Positions 32,244 to 40,272 of a stretch of 64,000 nucleotides of DNA are shown here, piece by piece. Where the stretch lies: NCBI RefSeq assembly GCF_018642165.1, contig NZ_JAHHZM010000010.1:1-64000 (forward strand), written 5' to 3'. Numbering within the stretch: the stretch's first letter is position 1; every line of letters starts with the position of its first letter. The position numbers and the translations under genes are program-made. A model generated the notes under the pieces. It saw only the letters and a list, made by a program, of their open reading frames with translations. It did no database searches and was not told where the DNA came from. This DNA comes from Echinicola shivajiensis. Lineage in GTDB: Bacteria > Bacteroidota > Bacteroidia > Cytophagales > Cyclobacteriaceae.

Positions 32244-33632
32244 TTATTCCTGAGGACTGTTTTTTACATTGGTCCTTGCACGAAATTTTCCAGAATTCTT
32301 TGGTTTTGTTTTATCGGCTGTACTTTCTGGCTTAGGTGAACTATTACTAACCCCGTTGTTGGTTTTGGTATTATGATTTTTGGAATGTTTTTTATTTCCA
32401 GCTCCATTTTGCCTTTTTCTAAATTTATTATTGGGGCTTCCTGTTTGCTTTCTATTCTTAGCGTTCCCTTTTGGCCTAGCCTCTTTATATTCGGGCCCCT
32501 CTTCATATCCTTCTGGAAGATCTAGCCTTGGAATTTCAATACCAATCAGGTTTTGGATCTTATGGAATTTAAATAAATCCTTTTCATTTACGAAGGTAAT
32601 AGCCTCTCCTTTTTTATCAGCTCTCGCAGTTCTGCCGACTCTATGGACATAGTCTTCAGGGTCACTAGGCGTATCAAAATTGATAACCAATTCAATACCT
32701 TCAACATCGATTCCTCGAGAGATAATATCAGTGCCGACTAGGATTTTCAAGGTTTTGTTTTTGAACCTTGACATGATCTTTTCCCTCTCAACTTGTTCTA
32801 AATCAGAGTGAAATGATTCTACATCAAATTTCTTTCTCAAAACTTTAAAGATACTTTTGACTTTTTCTTTTGTGGAAGCAAAAATTACTACTGCTTCATA
32901 GGCCTTTTGGGTAAGGATATGTTCAAGCAGTTTTTCTTTTTGATTATCATAGCACATATAGGCCATTTGATTGACACCTTCAGCCGTTTTACTAATGGCA
33001 ATATTGATTTCTTGGGCTTCCCTTAGGATTTTTCTACTAAACTGTCTGATTTTTGGTGGCATTGTAGCAGAAAAAAGCACTGTTTGTCTTTCTTTGGGAA
33101 GGTAGTTGATGATTTTGAGCAAATCATCTGAAAACCCCATATCTAACATTCTATCGGCTTCATCGAGCACTAGGTGCTTAAGTGTGGATAAATCAACCTT
33201 TCCACCGGCAAGGAGTGCAATTAGCCTTCCAGGTGTGGCCACAATGATTTCTGTTCCATGCTGTAAGGCTTTCTTTTGTTGCTCCCATGCCAAACCATCT
33301 CCGCCGCCATAAATGGGAATAGAACTGATGCCCACAAAATAGGCTAGTCCTTGTATTTGTTGATCTATTTGGATGGCGAGCTCCCTTGTGGGTGCCAAGA
33401 TCAGGGTATTAAGCTTGCCAATTCCTTCTTCGGCGATTTTATTGAGTATTGGCAAAATAAAGGCGGCAGTTTTTCCTGTTCCTGTTTGAGCGCAGGCTAT
33501 CAGGTCACTGCCAGATAAAATCTCGGGAATGGCTTGCTGCTGTATAGGGGTCGGTTTGGTAAAGCCCATTGCGTCTAAACCTTCCTGCAATGCTTCATTG
33601 AAATTAAAGCTATTAAAATTTTCTAAATCCAT
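32244..33632 (-). CDS. DEAD-box RNA helicase
   Basis: A 462-aa ATP-dependent RNA helicase of the DEAD-box group (RhlE/DeaD-like), acting in ribosome assembly or RNA turnover. Motifs in order: Q motif PTPIQQQAIP near residue 27, Walker A AQTGTGKT at 48-55, PTRELA, TPGR, DEAD near 157, SAT near 188, then ILVGTDIISRGIDVEGI and HRVGRTAR. The last 85 residues are basic and rich in N, K, S and P, a disordered RNA-binding tail as seen in many Bacteroidota and cold-adapted helicases. Single gene with its own terminator. Which named helicase it corresponds to is not clear. Confidence 0.93.
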   Translation of the reverse strand: MDLENFNSFNFNEALQEGLDAMGFTKPTPIQQQAIPEILSGSDLIACAQTGTGKTAAFILPILNKIAEEGIGKLNTLILAPTRELAIQIDQQIQGLAYFVGISSIPIYGGGDGLAWEQQKKALQHGTEIIVATPGRLIALLAGGKVDLSTLKHLVLDEADRMLDMGFSDDLLKIINYLPKERQTVLFSATMPPKIRQFSRKILREAQEINIAISKTAEGVNQMAYMCYDNQKEKLLEHILTQKAYEAVVIFASTKEKVKSIFKVLRKKFDVESFHSDLEQVEREKIMSRFKNKTLKILVGTDIISRGIDVEGIELVINFDTPSDPEDYVHRVGRTARADKKGEAITFVNEKDLFKFHKIQNLIGIEIPRLDLPEGYEEGPEYKEARPKGNAKNRKQTGSPNNKFRKRQNGAGNKKHSKNHNTKTNNGVSNSSPKPESTADKTKPKNSGKFRARTNVKNSPQE

Positions 33633-33945
33633 ATTTCTTAATTCTTAGTAGCGGCCTTATTGTGGACTATATAATGTCAAAACTAGGGTGAATCTCGATG
33701 ATAAAAATTCCTTTTGAGGGCCGGTAATGTATTTCAGGTCAACTCAGCCTGATAGATATTCTTGAAAGAATAAACGTCCTTCTTAATACTCTTTTAATCA
33801 AACAAATATAATTATTGATAAACTCTAATTTGCCATTTGGAATCATTAAAAGCAAATTTGATATTATATATCTGGTGAATTGATTTGCAAATATAGTTTA
33901 TATTATTGACAAACAGTATTTTAACTTTTGATTTTGGAATTTGGA
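33633..33945. promoter_or_regulatory. Helicase upstream region with two candidate -7 boxes
   Basis: On the minus strand TATATTTG, a match to the Bacteroidota -7 consensus TAnnTTTG, occurs at 33803-33810 and again at 33888-33895. The second has a TTG (complement of CAA at 33910-33912) only 14 bases upstream, shorter than the usual spacing; the first has no good -33 partner. They could drive the helicase gene through a long leader. The region also holds the 3' flank of the DUF6909 gene. No other feature seen. Confidence 0.3.
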
Positions 33946-35613
33946 TCAATTGGTAAATATATTTTCCAATATTTTATAAGTGATTAAGTAGGTGGGTTTA
34001 ACTCCTTCCATTCCAAGGCTTCCTGATGCTAAGGTACTTCCTGTTTTTAGGGGATTATCAGAGGCATAATAAGCATATAAAACTTTAACATTTTTACGGA
34101 TGCTTCTCCTGATTTTGCTAGCTGCTTGTATGGCTTTTTGGTAATGGGCCCCTTCCATTTCCAAGCCGATGGCCTTCCAAGAAGAATCCATGAAATAACT
34201 TAAGACATCTTTGTTTTGTAATGAAGTGCCCAATACCGTAATCATGGGACCTTCAAATACTTCTAGCTCATAGCCCGCAAAATCACTTCCTCTTAACCGG
34301 TTTTTAAAAGGGTAATTATCTGCTGTACCCTCAAAAACATGAGAAGTAGGTATCATTATATCACCTTTGTTACCTTGAAGTATTCCTGCTTTTCCCATTA
34401 TGGAAGCTGAAACAACATCCAGCGGAATCATTTGTTTGTTGGATTCAAATGGTTTTAAAAGTTCATCAAAACATTCATAGGCCTGTTCTCCAAATGCATA
34501 ATCCATTACGACAATTACCGGTTTCTTTTTGGCTTCTTTAGGAATATTTACTCCAGGAATGATAGTATCCATTTGCATTTTAGCGGTATCGATTACCTGT
34601 GCACCTATATTGGTTCCGGAAACATCAGGAATTTCAATAAATCCATTCTTGAGGGCATAATCTAGGATTTCCTTTTGTTTATTATTTTTACGGCCAAGGC
34701 TTATTTCCCTGACTACTTTTTCAATTTTTTCGAAAGAATTCAAGCCTAATAACTGATGTCCATATACAGTATTGAGAATGCTGTGCAAGTTGGCGCTAAT
34801 GATATGAATTGGGCGATGCAATAGGTTATTCTCATCTAAAATCCCTTTGATATGTTGTGCCCATCGTTCCCCATATACATGGTGTCCTATTCTCTCCCTT
34901 AGGGTGGCCGAAAAGGAAATCTCCCTATCTTTTTCCTCTACAGCTTCCTCAATGGATAGTTTTCCCAAATGATAAACAATACTAAAAAGGCTATTTGAGT
35001 TATGGGATGCATTGAATTTTTCGATGGCCCTATGTGTCTCATCATAGGTCCTTCCAGTAATATGGCTTAAATAAGAACAGGCTGCCTCATGATTGTAAGG
35101 TTCTCCTTGGAGATCTTTTTCCACAATTTCCCCGAGCATTTTCCAGTTAAGGTTGATCCTACCTTTTCCATCAGTACTGTTATTTCTTATTTTTTCTGCT
35201 TCTATATATAAAAATGTAAGGTGGGTCAGGATATCATAGATATCACTTTTTCCCCTTGTCATCTCGACAAACATTTGATTTTTATCCACCCTGTAGCAAT
35301 TCCTTCTACGTTTGCTGGGAATGAGTTTTTCAAAATCGGCATTTTCATAACCTTCCCTGCTGATCAATCTGATATAACGGCATTCTTCAATGCCTCTGGG
35401 AAGCCTTTCCATAACATAAAGCAATCCATCCAGCTCGATTTTTTCATCTTCCGAAACCAATCCATATATCTCTGGCTGTAATACATGAAGAGCGGAAATC
35501 AAGGATTCGCCTGATACTCCCAATGGTTTATAGACTCCGCGCATAAATAAATGCCTCATGGTGATGTAAAGTCTTTCTATGGCGGCGCGTGATTCTTGTG
35601 CTCTAGTTCTCAT
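33946..35613 (-). CDS. DUF6909 family protein with nucleoside-phosphorylase-like C-terminus
   Basis: A 555-aa cytoplasmic protein that I recognise as the Bacteroidota family DUF6909. The N-terminal 330 residues are mostly helical (MRTRAQESRAAIERLYITMR, HLTFLYIEAEKIRNN). The C-terminal 200 residues look like the phosphorylase/MTA-nucleosidase fold: PVIVVMDYAFGEQAYE, DVVSASIMGKAGILQGNKGDI, AIGLEMEGAHYQKAIQAA, where EMEG is the substrate-ribose motif of that fold, and YAYYASDNP, with the usual late Ser-Asp. An AMP-nucleosidase-like activity is therefore possible but unproven. It stands alone, divergent from the SulP gene, with A/T-rich DNA on both sides. Confidence 0.7.
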   Translation of the reverse strand: MRTRAQESRAAIERLYITMRHLFMRGVYKPLGVSGESLISALHVLQPEIYGLVSEDEKIELDGLLYVMERLPRGIEECRYIRLISREGYENADFEKLIPSKRRRNCYRVDKNQMFVEMTRGKSDIYDILTHLTFLYIEAEKIRNNSTDGKGRINLNWKMLGEIVEKDLQGEPYNHEAACSYLSHITGRTYDETHRAIEKFNASHNSNSLFSIVYHLGKLSIEEAVEEKDREISFSATLRERIGHHVYGERWAQHIKGILDENNLLHRPIHIISANLHSILNTVYGHQLLGLNSFEKIEKVVREISLGRKNNKQKEILDYALKNGFIEIPDVSGTNIGAQVIDTAKMQMDTIIPGVNIPKEAKKKPVIVVMDYAFGEQAYECFDELLKPFESNKQMIPLDVVSASIMGKAGILQGNKGDIMIPTSHVFEGTADNYPFKNRLRGSDFAGYELEVFEGPMITVLGTSLQNKDVLSYFMDSSWKAIGLEMEGAHYQKAIQAASKIRRSIRKNVKVLYAYYASDNPLKTGSTLASGSLGMEGVKPTYLITYKILENIFTN

Positions 35614-35851
35614 TTTGATGCTTTGGGTTAAATCCTATTTAATTAAAGTTGGACCAACTCTTAAAATATTTAATAATTAAACAATCTCTTTAAATGATGC
35701 TGGCCAGGTCCATTTACATAAAAATAGTTCTTTTCTTAAAACAATATAGCACATAACTGCTTTGAAATGCTTATCTTATTAGTATAGAATGGGTTCTTAA
35801 TTGCTGATTACTAATACCTTAAGTATTGGTTTTTTTATTTAAAAAAGAGCT

Positions 35852-37405
35852 ATGAAGAAAAAATTAAATTACTATTCGAGCCACCTAAACAAAGATTTTC
35901 CAGCGGGATTGGTGGTGTTTTTAGTGGCTTTGCCACTTTGCCTTGGTATTGCATTGGCCTCTGGGGCTCCCCTATTTTCAGGTTTAGTAACTGGGATAGT
36001 AGCAGGTTTGGTGGTGTCCATGCTCAGTGGATCTCAGACAGCTGTGAGTGGACCAGCGGCAGGTCTGACAGTCATTGTACTGAATGGTATTGATACGCTT
36101 AACAGTTACGAAGCCTTTTTAGTGGCTGTAGTGTTGGCAGGGGTAATTCAATTGATTTTAGGTCTTATCAAAGCGGGTGTTATTGGTCTATATTTCCCTA
36201 GTTCGGTTATTAAGGGTATGTTGGCTGCAATAGGCTTGATCCTTATATTAAAGCAAATCCCCCATTTCTTGGGCGTCGATTCGGATTTTTTTGGTGACGA
36301 AGGTTTTAGGCAACCGGATGGGAAAAATACCTTTACTGAACTGTTTTATTCTATTTTCCATATTGGTTTGGGCCCTATGATTATTGGGATTGTTTCATTG
36401 ACAATAATGATACTTTGGGAAAAACCATTTATTAAAAAAATCAAAGGATTGACTTTCCTTCCAGGTGCTCTATTGGCAGTATTGGCGGGGATTTTTATCA
36501 ATATCATTTTTAAAACTACCATGCCTTCTTTGGAGGTGGTCCAAAGCCATTTGGTGAATATCCCAATGATCAATTCCTTTACGGGGCTGGCTGACCAGCT
36601 CACTTTTCCTGATTTTTCTGTTCTGGGTAATATAGACTTGTATATCGTAGCTTTTACCATTGGAATTGTGGCCAGTTTGGAAACTTTACTTTGTATAGAG
36701 GCTTCCGATAAACTGGACAGGCATAAAAGAAGAACACCGAATAATAGGGAATTAAGGGCGCAAGGAATTGGCAATATCATAGCGGGTTTAATAGGTGGAT
36801 TACCCATGACAGCGGTTATTGTGCGAAGTTCAGCCAATATAGAATCTGGAGGGCAAACCAAAGTATCTGCATTTATCCACGGCCTTTTGCTTTGTCTTTG
36901 TGTTGCCTTGATTCCCAATATCTTAAATATGATTCCTCTATCAGCATTGGCTGCAGTTTTATTGATTGTAGGTTATAAGCTGACCAGATTTGATTTATAT
37001 GTGAAGATGTATAAAATGGGCATTGATCAGTTTATTCCCTTTGTAGTGACCGTTTTAGCGATCTTGGTGACCGATCTATTGATTGGAATCGGAATTGGGA
37101 TGTCTGTGGCTATTTATTTTATTCTTAAAGCCAATATCAAAACTCCTTATTTTCTCGAGGTGGAGAAAAATGCAGATCAGCATTCCTTTAAATTGGCACT
37201 TAGCGAGCATATGTCTTTCTTGAACAAGGCAAGTATGGCTAAAACCTTGGAAAAGATTCCTGATAATGCTATTCTTGAGATAGACGGGGAAAAATCAGTT
37301 TATATCGATATGGACGTATTGGAGACAATTTATAATTTTAGGGAAACTGCAAAAGATAAAAATATCCAACTTGTATTAAGAAACTTGCCCAAGATGGAGA
37401 CCTAA
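35852..37405 (+). CDS. SulP family inorganic anion transporter
   Basis: A 517-aa inner-membrane transporter of the SulP/SLC26 family, which moves sulfate, bicarbonate or similar anions, often with sodium or protons. Signs: DFPAGLVVFLVALPLCLGIALASG at the N-terminus, SGSQTAVSGPAAGLTVIV near residue 60, about 12 membrane segments, ETLLCIEASDKLDRHKRRTPN near 280 and GLIGGLPMTAVIVRSSANI. Residues about 430-517 form a short STAS-like domain. Many Bacteroidota SulP proteins of this kind act as bicarbonate transporters, but no carbonic anhydrase gene is adjacent. The ATG follows an AAAAAAGAGC leader. Confidence 0.9.
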   Translation: MKKKLNYYSSHLNKDFPAGLVVFLVALPLCLGIALASGAPLFSGLVTGIVAGLVVSMLSGSQTAVSGPAAGLTVIVLNGIDTLNSYEAFLVAVVLAGVIQLILGLIKAGVIGLYFPSSVIKGMLAAIGLILILKQIPHFLGVDSDFFGDEGFRQPDGKNTFTELFYSIFHIGLGPMIIGIVSLTIMILWEKPFIKKIKGLTFLPGALLAVLAGIFINIIFKTTMPSLEVVQSHLVNIPMINSFTGLADQLTFPDFSVLGNIDLYIVAFTIGIVASLETLLCIEASDKLDRHKRRTPNNRELRAQGIGNIIAGLIGGLPMTAVIVRSSANIESGGQTKVSAFIHGLLLCLCVALIPNILNMIPLSALAAVLLIVGYKLTRFDLYVKMYKMGIDQFIPFVVTVLAILVTDLLIGIGIGMSVAIYFILKANIKTPYFLEVEKNADQHSFKLALSEHMSFLNKASMAKTLEKIPDNAILEIDGEKSVYIDMDVLETIYNFRETAKDKNIQLVLRNLPKMET

Positions 37406-37418
37406 TCTGCTGAAAATG

Positions 37419-38057
37419 TCATCTGTTATCCTTTGATAAATTATCAAATGCCCTACTTACCTTATCCAGTTTTGGCCTGATGACAAATTGGCAATAAGGC
37501 TGGTTTTCATGGTTATTAAAATAGTTAATGTGCATGTTTTCAGCAGGATAGAAGTTTTGAAACGGAGTTATTTCAGTTACTATAGGGGAATCATAAACCT
37601 GTGCTTTTTCAACTAATTGCTTGAAGTCCTCAGCAATGATTCTTTGTTCTTCATTGTGATAGAATATGGCTGAGCGGTATTGTGGTCCTATATCCGCTCC
37701 CTGTCTATTTAATGTTGTAGGATCGTGTGTTGCCCAAAAGACCTCTAGAATATCCTGAAAAGCAATTTCCTTTGGATTATAAAAAAGTTGGATCACTTCT
37801 GCATGTCCTGTGGTGCCTGTAGTAACATCCTGGTAGCTTGGCTCTGCAATATGTCCCCCACTGTAACCAGGCAAAATTCCACTTATTCCTTTAAGTTTTT
37901 GGAAAACAGCCTCTATGCACCAAAAACAACCTGCACCTAAAGTAATTACTTCATGTCCGACCGGTATATTATTTACAGTAGTTTTGGGAAGTGATATCAT
38001 ACTATATTGGTTCTTGCTTTTATTAACGAGTATATCAGCAATTACGCTAAAATCCAT
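37419..38057 (-). CDS. msrA: Peptide methionine sulfoxide reductase MsrA
   Basis: A 212-aa thiol enzyme that reduces methionine-S-sulfoxide in proteins. The catalytic GAGCFWCIEAVF motif is at residues 41-52 with the reactive Cys44, followed by GYSGGHIAEPSYQDVTTGTTGHAEV and FWATHDPTTLNRQGADIGPQYRS, all diagnostic. The resolving Cys is probably in QPYCQFV near the C-terminus. The first 30 residues lack a clear signal peptide; a start further in, at the ATG of MISLPKT, is also possible. It is convergent with the SulP gene (13-base gap), with no MsrB fusion. Confidence 0.96.
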   Translation of the reverse strand: MDFSVIADILVNKSKNQYSMISLPKTTVNNIPVGHEVITLGAGCFWCIEAVFQKLKGISGILPGYSGGHIAEPSYQDVTTGTTGHAEVIQLFYNPKEIAFQDILEVFWATHDPTTLNRQGADIGPQYRSAIFYHNEEQRIIAEDFKQLVEKAQVYDSPIVTEITPFQNFYPAENMHINYFNNHENQPYCQFVIRPKLDKVSRAFDNLSKDNR

Positions 38058-38215
38058 GATTGTTAAAATAGTCTCTAATTGATTTAACTGATATATATGG
38101 GTGTTTTCTTATTATCCTGCGAAAATCTGTCTTTTAGCGGTTAGATTCTTCCTATCTTCTAAAAACTAATTTTTTCCCTTTGTGGTGAACAATCATCTTA
38201 ATAATGTACACTAAA

Positions 38216-38455
38216 TTAAGCATGGGACTTTTCTGTTTTCTTAATTACAATAATTGGATGTTTATCATTATCTTGACTATTGGTCAAGTCAATTTTTCCA
38301 ATGAGTGCTAGGTTGTGCGCAGCTAATTCAATTTCACTGGTAAAATGTTGCCAATCCTGAGGGAAAATCCATTTGATAACCTCATAAAGTTCAAAGGGTG
38401 TATTTCCTCTTTGTCTGGCCATTTCTAAAATAGCTATTTCCAAAATGTTGTTCAT
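38216..38455 (-). CDS. Small DUF3253-like protein
   Basis: A 79-aa protein. The pattern ILEMARQRG, then WIFPQDWQHFTSEIELAAHNLALIGKIDLT, follows the layout of DUF3253 (a small winged-helix-like domain: helix, W-x-x-M/F, A-x-x-L-x-x-x-G-x-I), but it lacks the usual CPSEVAR motif, so the match is partial. It starts 12 bases after the stop of the radical SAM gene and is probably co-transcribed. Function unknown; DNA binding is possible. The gap of 158 bases to the MsrA gene holds nothing I can name. Confidence 0.5.
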   Translation of the reverse strand: MNNILEIAILEMARQRGNTPFELYEVIKWIFPQDWQHFTSEIELAAHNLALIGKIDLTNSQDNDKHPIIVIKKTEKSHA

Positions 38456-38467
38456 AATTTCTTCCTA

Positions 38468-39532
38468 TTAAAACAGACGCATTTGTCCATGAGGTGAAAA
38501 CTTGCTAAGATCAAAAGAAGGCATAGACCTATTTTTCATATATCTTTCTTTTGAAGTGAGAAAAATCTTTTCGATCATTTTGGCCATGGCTCCAGAACCT
38601 TTGATTCTTCTCCCCCATTCTGTATCATTTAATTTTCCTCCGTGCAACTCCTCAATTTGGTGCATTACTTTTTCTGCCCGGTCTGGAAAATTTTCCCTTA
38701 ACCAATTGACAAATACTTGTTTTACATTGCCATTCAGCCTAACCACTGTATATCCAGCATTCAATGCACCTGCTTGCGCAGTCCTTTTTATGATTTCAGC
38801 AATATCAGCAGTGTTGATAGCCGGAATAATAGGCGCAACCATTACACCGCAAGGGATCCCAGCAGCCGTAAATTCTTCCATGGTCTTAATTTTCTTTGTA
38901 GCGGTGGCAGTCCTAGGTTCAAGCAAAGTCTTTAATCTGCTGTCAATATGGTTAATAGAGAAATACACATGAACCAAATTAAGCTTGGCCAATTCCTGGA
39001 TTAAATCCTTATCTCTTTGAATAAGCGTGTTCTTCGTAATGATACTAAGTGGGTGTTTCAATTCCAGGCATAGCTCCAATATCTTCCTTGTCAATCGATA
39101 TTTCTTCTCTGCGGGTTGATAACAATCCGTATTTCCCGATAACATAATCGGTGAAGGGACATAGTGTTTGGAGTTCATCTGTTGTTTCAGGACCTCAACG
39201 ATATTACTTTTGACCATAATATTGGTTTCAAAGCCAAGTCCCGCATCAAACCCCCAATATTGATGCGAATTTCGAGCATAGCAATAAATACAGCCATGTT
39301 CGCAACCTTGATAGGGATTTACAGAGTAATTTAGAGGTAGATCAGGGCTGTCATTTTTACTGAGTGCTCCTTTTGTGTGTTCCTTATAGTATTTGGTTTG
39401 AGGTTTTTCCAAATACTGCTCTTCATCAACACCTTCAATATGTTCTATAACCAGTTTTCTCTTTAAATAGGGATTATCAGGTGTGATGTTTGCTCCTCGT
39501 CCTTTGAATACTTCTTTGCTCATCAATTTCAA
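38468..39532 (-). CDS. PA0069-family radical SAM protein
   Basis: A 354-aa radical SAM protein of the PA0069/Rv2578c group, related to spore photoproduct lyase (SplB). The [4Fe-4S] motif is CEHGCIYC at residues 77-84 (CxxxCxxC with the following Y-A-R), preceded by LNYSVNPYQG. Further marks are SGNTDCYQPAEKKYRLTRKILE, ITKNTLIQRD and APIIPAINT. The reaction of this subgroup is unknown, with DNA repair-like or peptide substrates proposed. The next gene downstream (12 bases) encodes the small DUF3253-like protein. Confidence 0.9.
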   Translation of the reverse strand: MKLMSKEVFKGRGANITPDNPYLKRKLVIEHIEGVDEEQYLEKPQTKYYKEHTKGALSKNDSPDLPLNYSVNPYQGCEHGCIYCYARNSHQYWGFDAGLGFETNIMVKSNIVEVLKQQMNSKHYVPSPIMLSGNTDCYQPAEKKYRLTRKILELCLELKHPLSIITKNTLIQRDKDLIQELAKLNLVHVYFSINHIDSRLKTLLEPRTATATKKIKTMEEFTAAGIPCGVMVAPIIPAINTADIAEIIKRTAQAGALNAGYTVVRLNGNVKQVFVNWLRENFPDRAEKVMHQIEELHGGKLNDTEWGRRIKGSGAMAKMIEKIFLTSKERYMKNRSMPSFDLSKFSPHGQMRLF

Positions 39533-39625
39533 TTTAAGGCAATAATGCTTAGCTCAAAACAGATTGACATAAATTGTCAGCAAAAGGTCCAGTACTGGTA
39601 AGAAATGGGTGGATATTGGTAATTA

Positions 39626-40168
39626 TTATTTGCAAATGAGAATAAAGGCTGGAGGAAAATTTTTTAAGGTAAAGGCTGTTTTAATGTTGTTGAAATAATT
39701 GGCGAATTGGAATTTTAACAAATAGGAATAACAAATTTGGATAAAAAAACCATTTTTATCCAATGAAGACCTGGTTTTGGAATAAATATTATTTCTGGAT
39801 TCTTTGGGAATCAGACTAAAAGGTAGTGATGAAAAAATGAGATCTGCTGACTTCCCTTCTAGGTATTTGTCCATATTTTCAGCTGAATCATTGATGATGT
39901 GGACATTCTTTTGGGGAAATTCTCTTTTTAGGTTTTTACAAAATGCCTCACTAATTTCAAAGACGATAAGGGTTGCATCATTGTCCATTCTATTGATAAT
40001 TCCCCTGGTTATGCTCCCGTCTCCTCCTCCAAGTTCAATAATTATCTTTGCCCCTTTAAAATTTGCGAAAGAGAGCATTTTATTGACAAGAGACTTTGAA
40101 CTAAAAGTTACTGCGCCTGTGGTTTTAATATTGGCAAAGAGTTCTTTAATTAAGAAACTTTTATTCAT
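39626..40168 (-). CDS. Class I SAM methyltransferase, phospholipid N-methyltransferase-like
   Basis: A 180-aa SAM-dependent methyltransferase. The SAM loop IIIELGGGDGSITRGI is at residues 42-57, followed by LIVFEISEAFCKNLKREFP, then DLIFSSLPFSLIP and GFFIQICYSYL. This order and the S-x-LP motif resemble PmtA/phosphatidylethanolamine N-methyltransferase and the KsgA-like fold, so lipid methylation is the first guess. At 180 aa it is slightly shorter than PmtA (about 200). Single gene, divergent from the LTA-synthase-like gene by 104 bases. Confidence 0.7.
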   Translation of the reverse strand: MNKSFLIKELFANIKTTGAVTFSSKSLVNKMLSFANFKGAKIIIELGGGDGSITRGIINRMDNDATLIVFEISEAFCKNLKREFPQKNVHIINDSAENMDKYLEGKSADLIFSSLPFSLIPKESRNNIYSKTRSSLDKNGFFIQICYSYLLKFQFANYFNNIKTAFTLKNFPPAFILICK

Positions 40169-40272
40169 TATTATGATGAAATTTGAATTACAATATAGTT
40201 AATTTGTTGCGAAAATTATTGGAAACTGATCTTTAGAATTTGGATATATACATCCATCATTAAATAATAATA

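Noticed and set aside
36346-36918. 190-aa minus-strand frame
   Set aside because: Antisense to the well-supported SulP gene; no motif.
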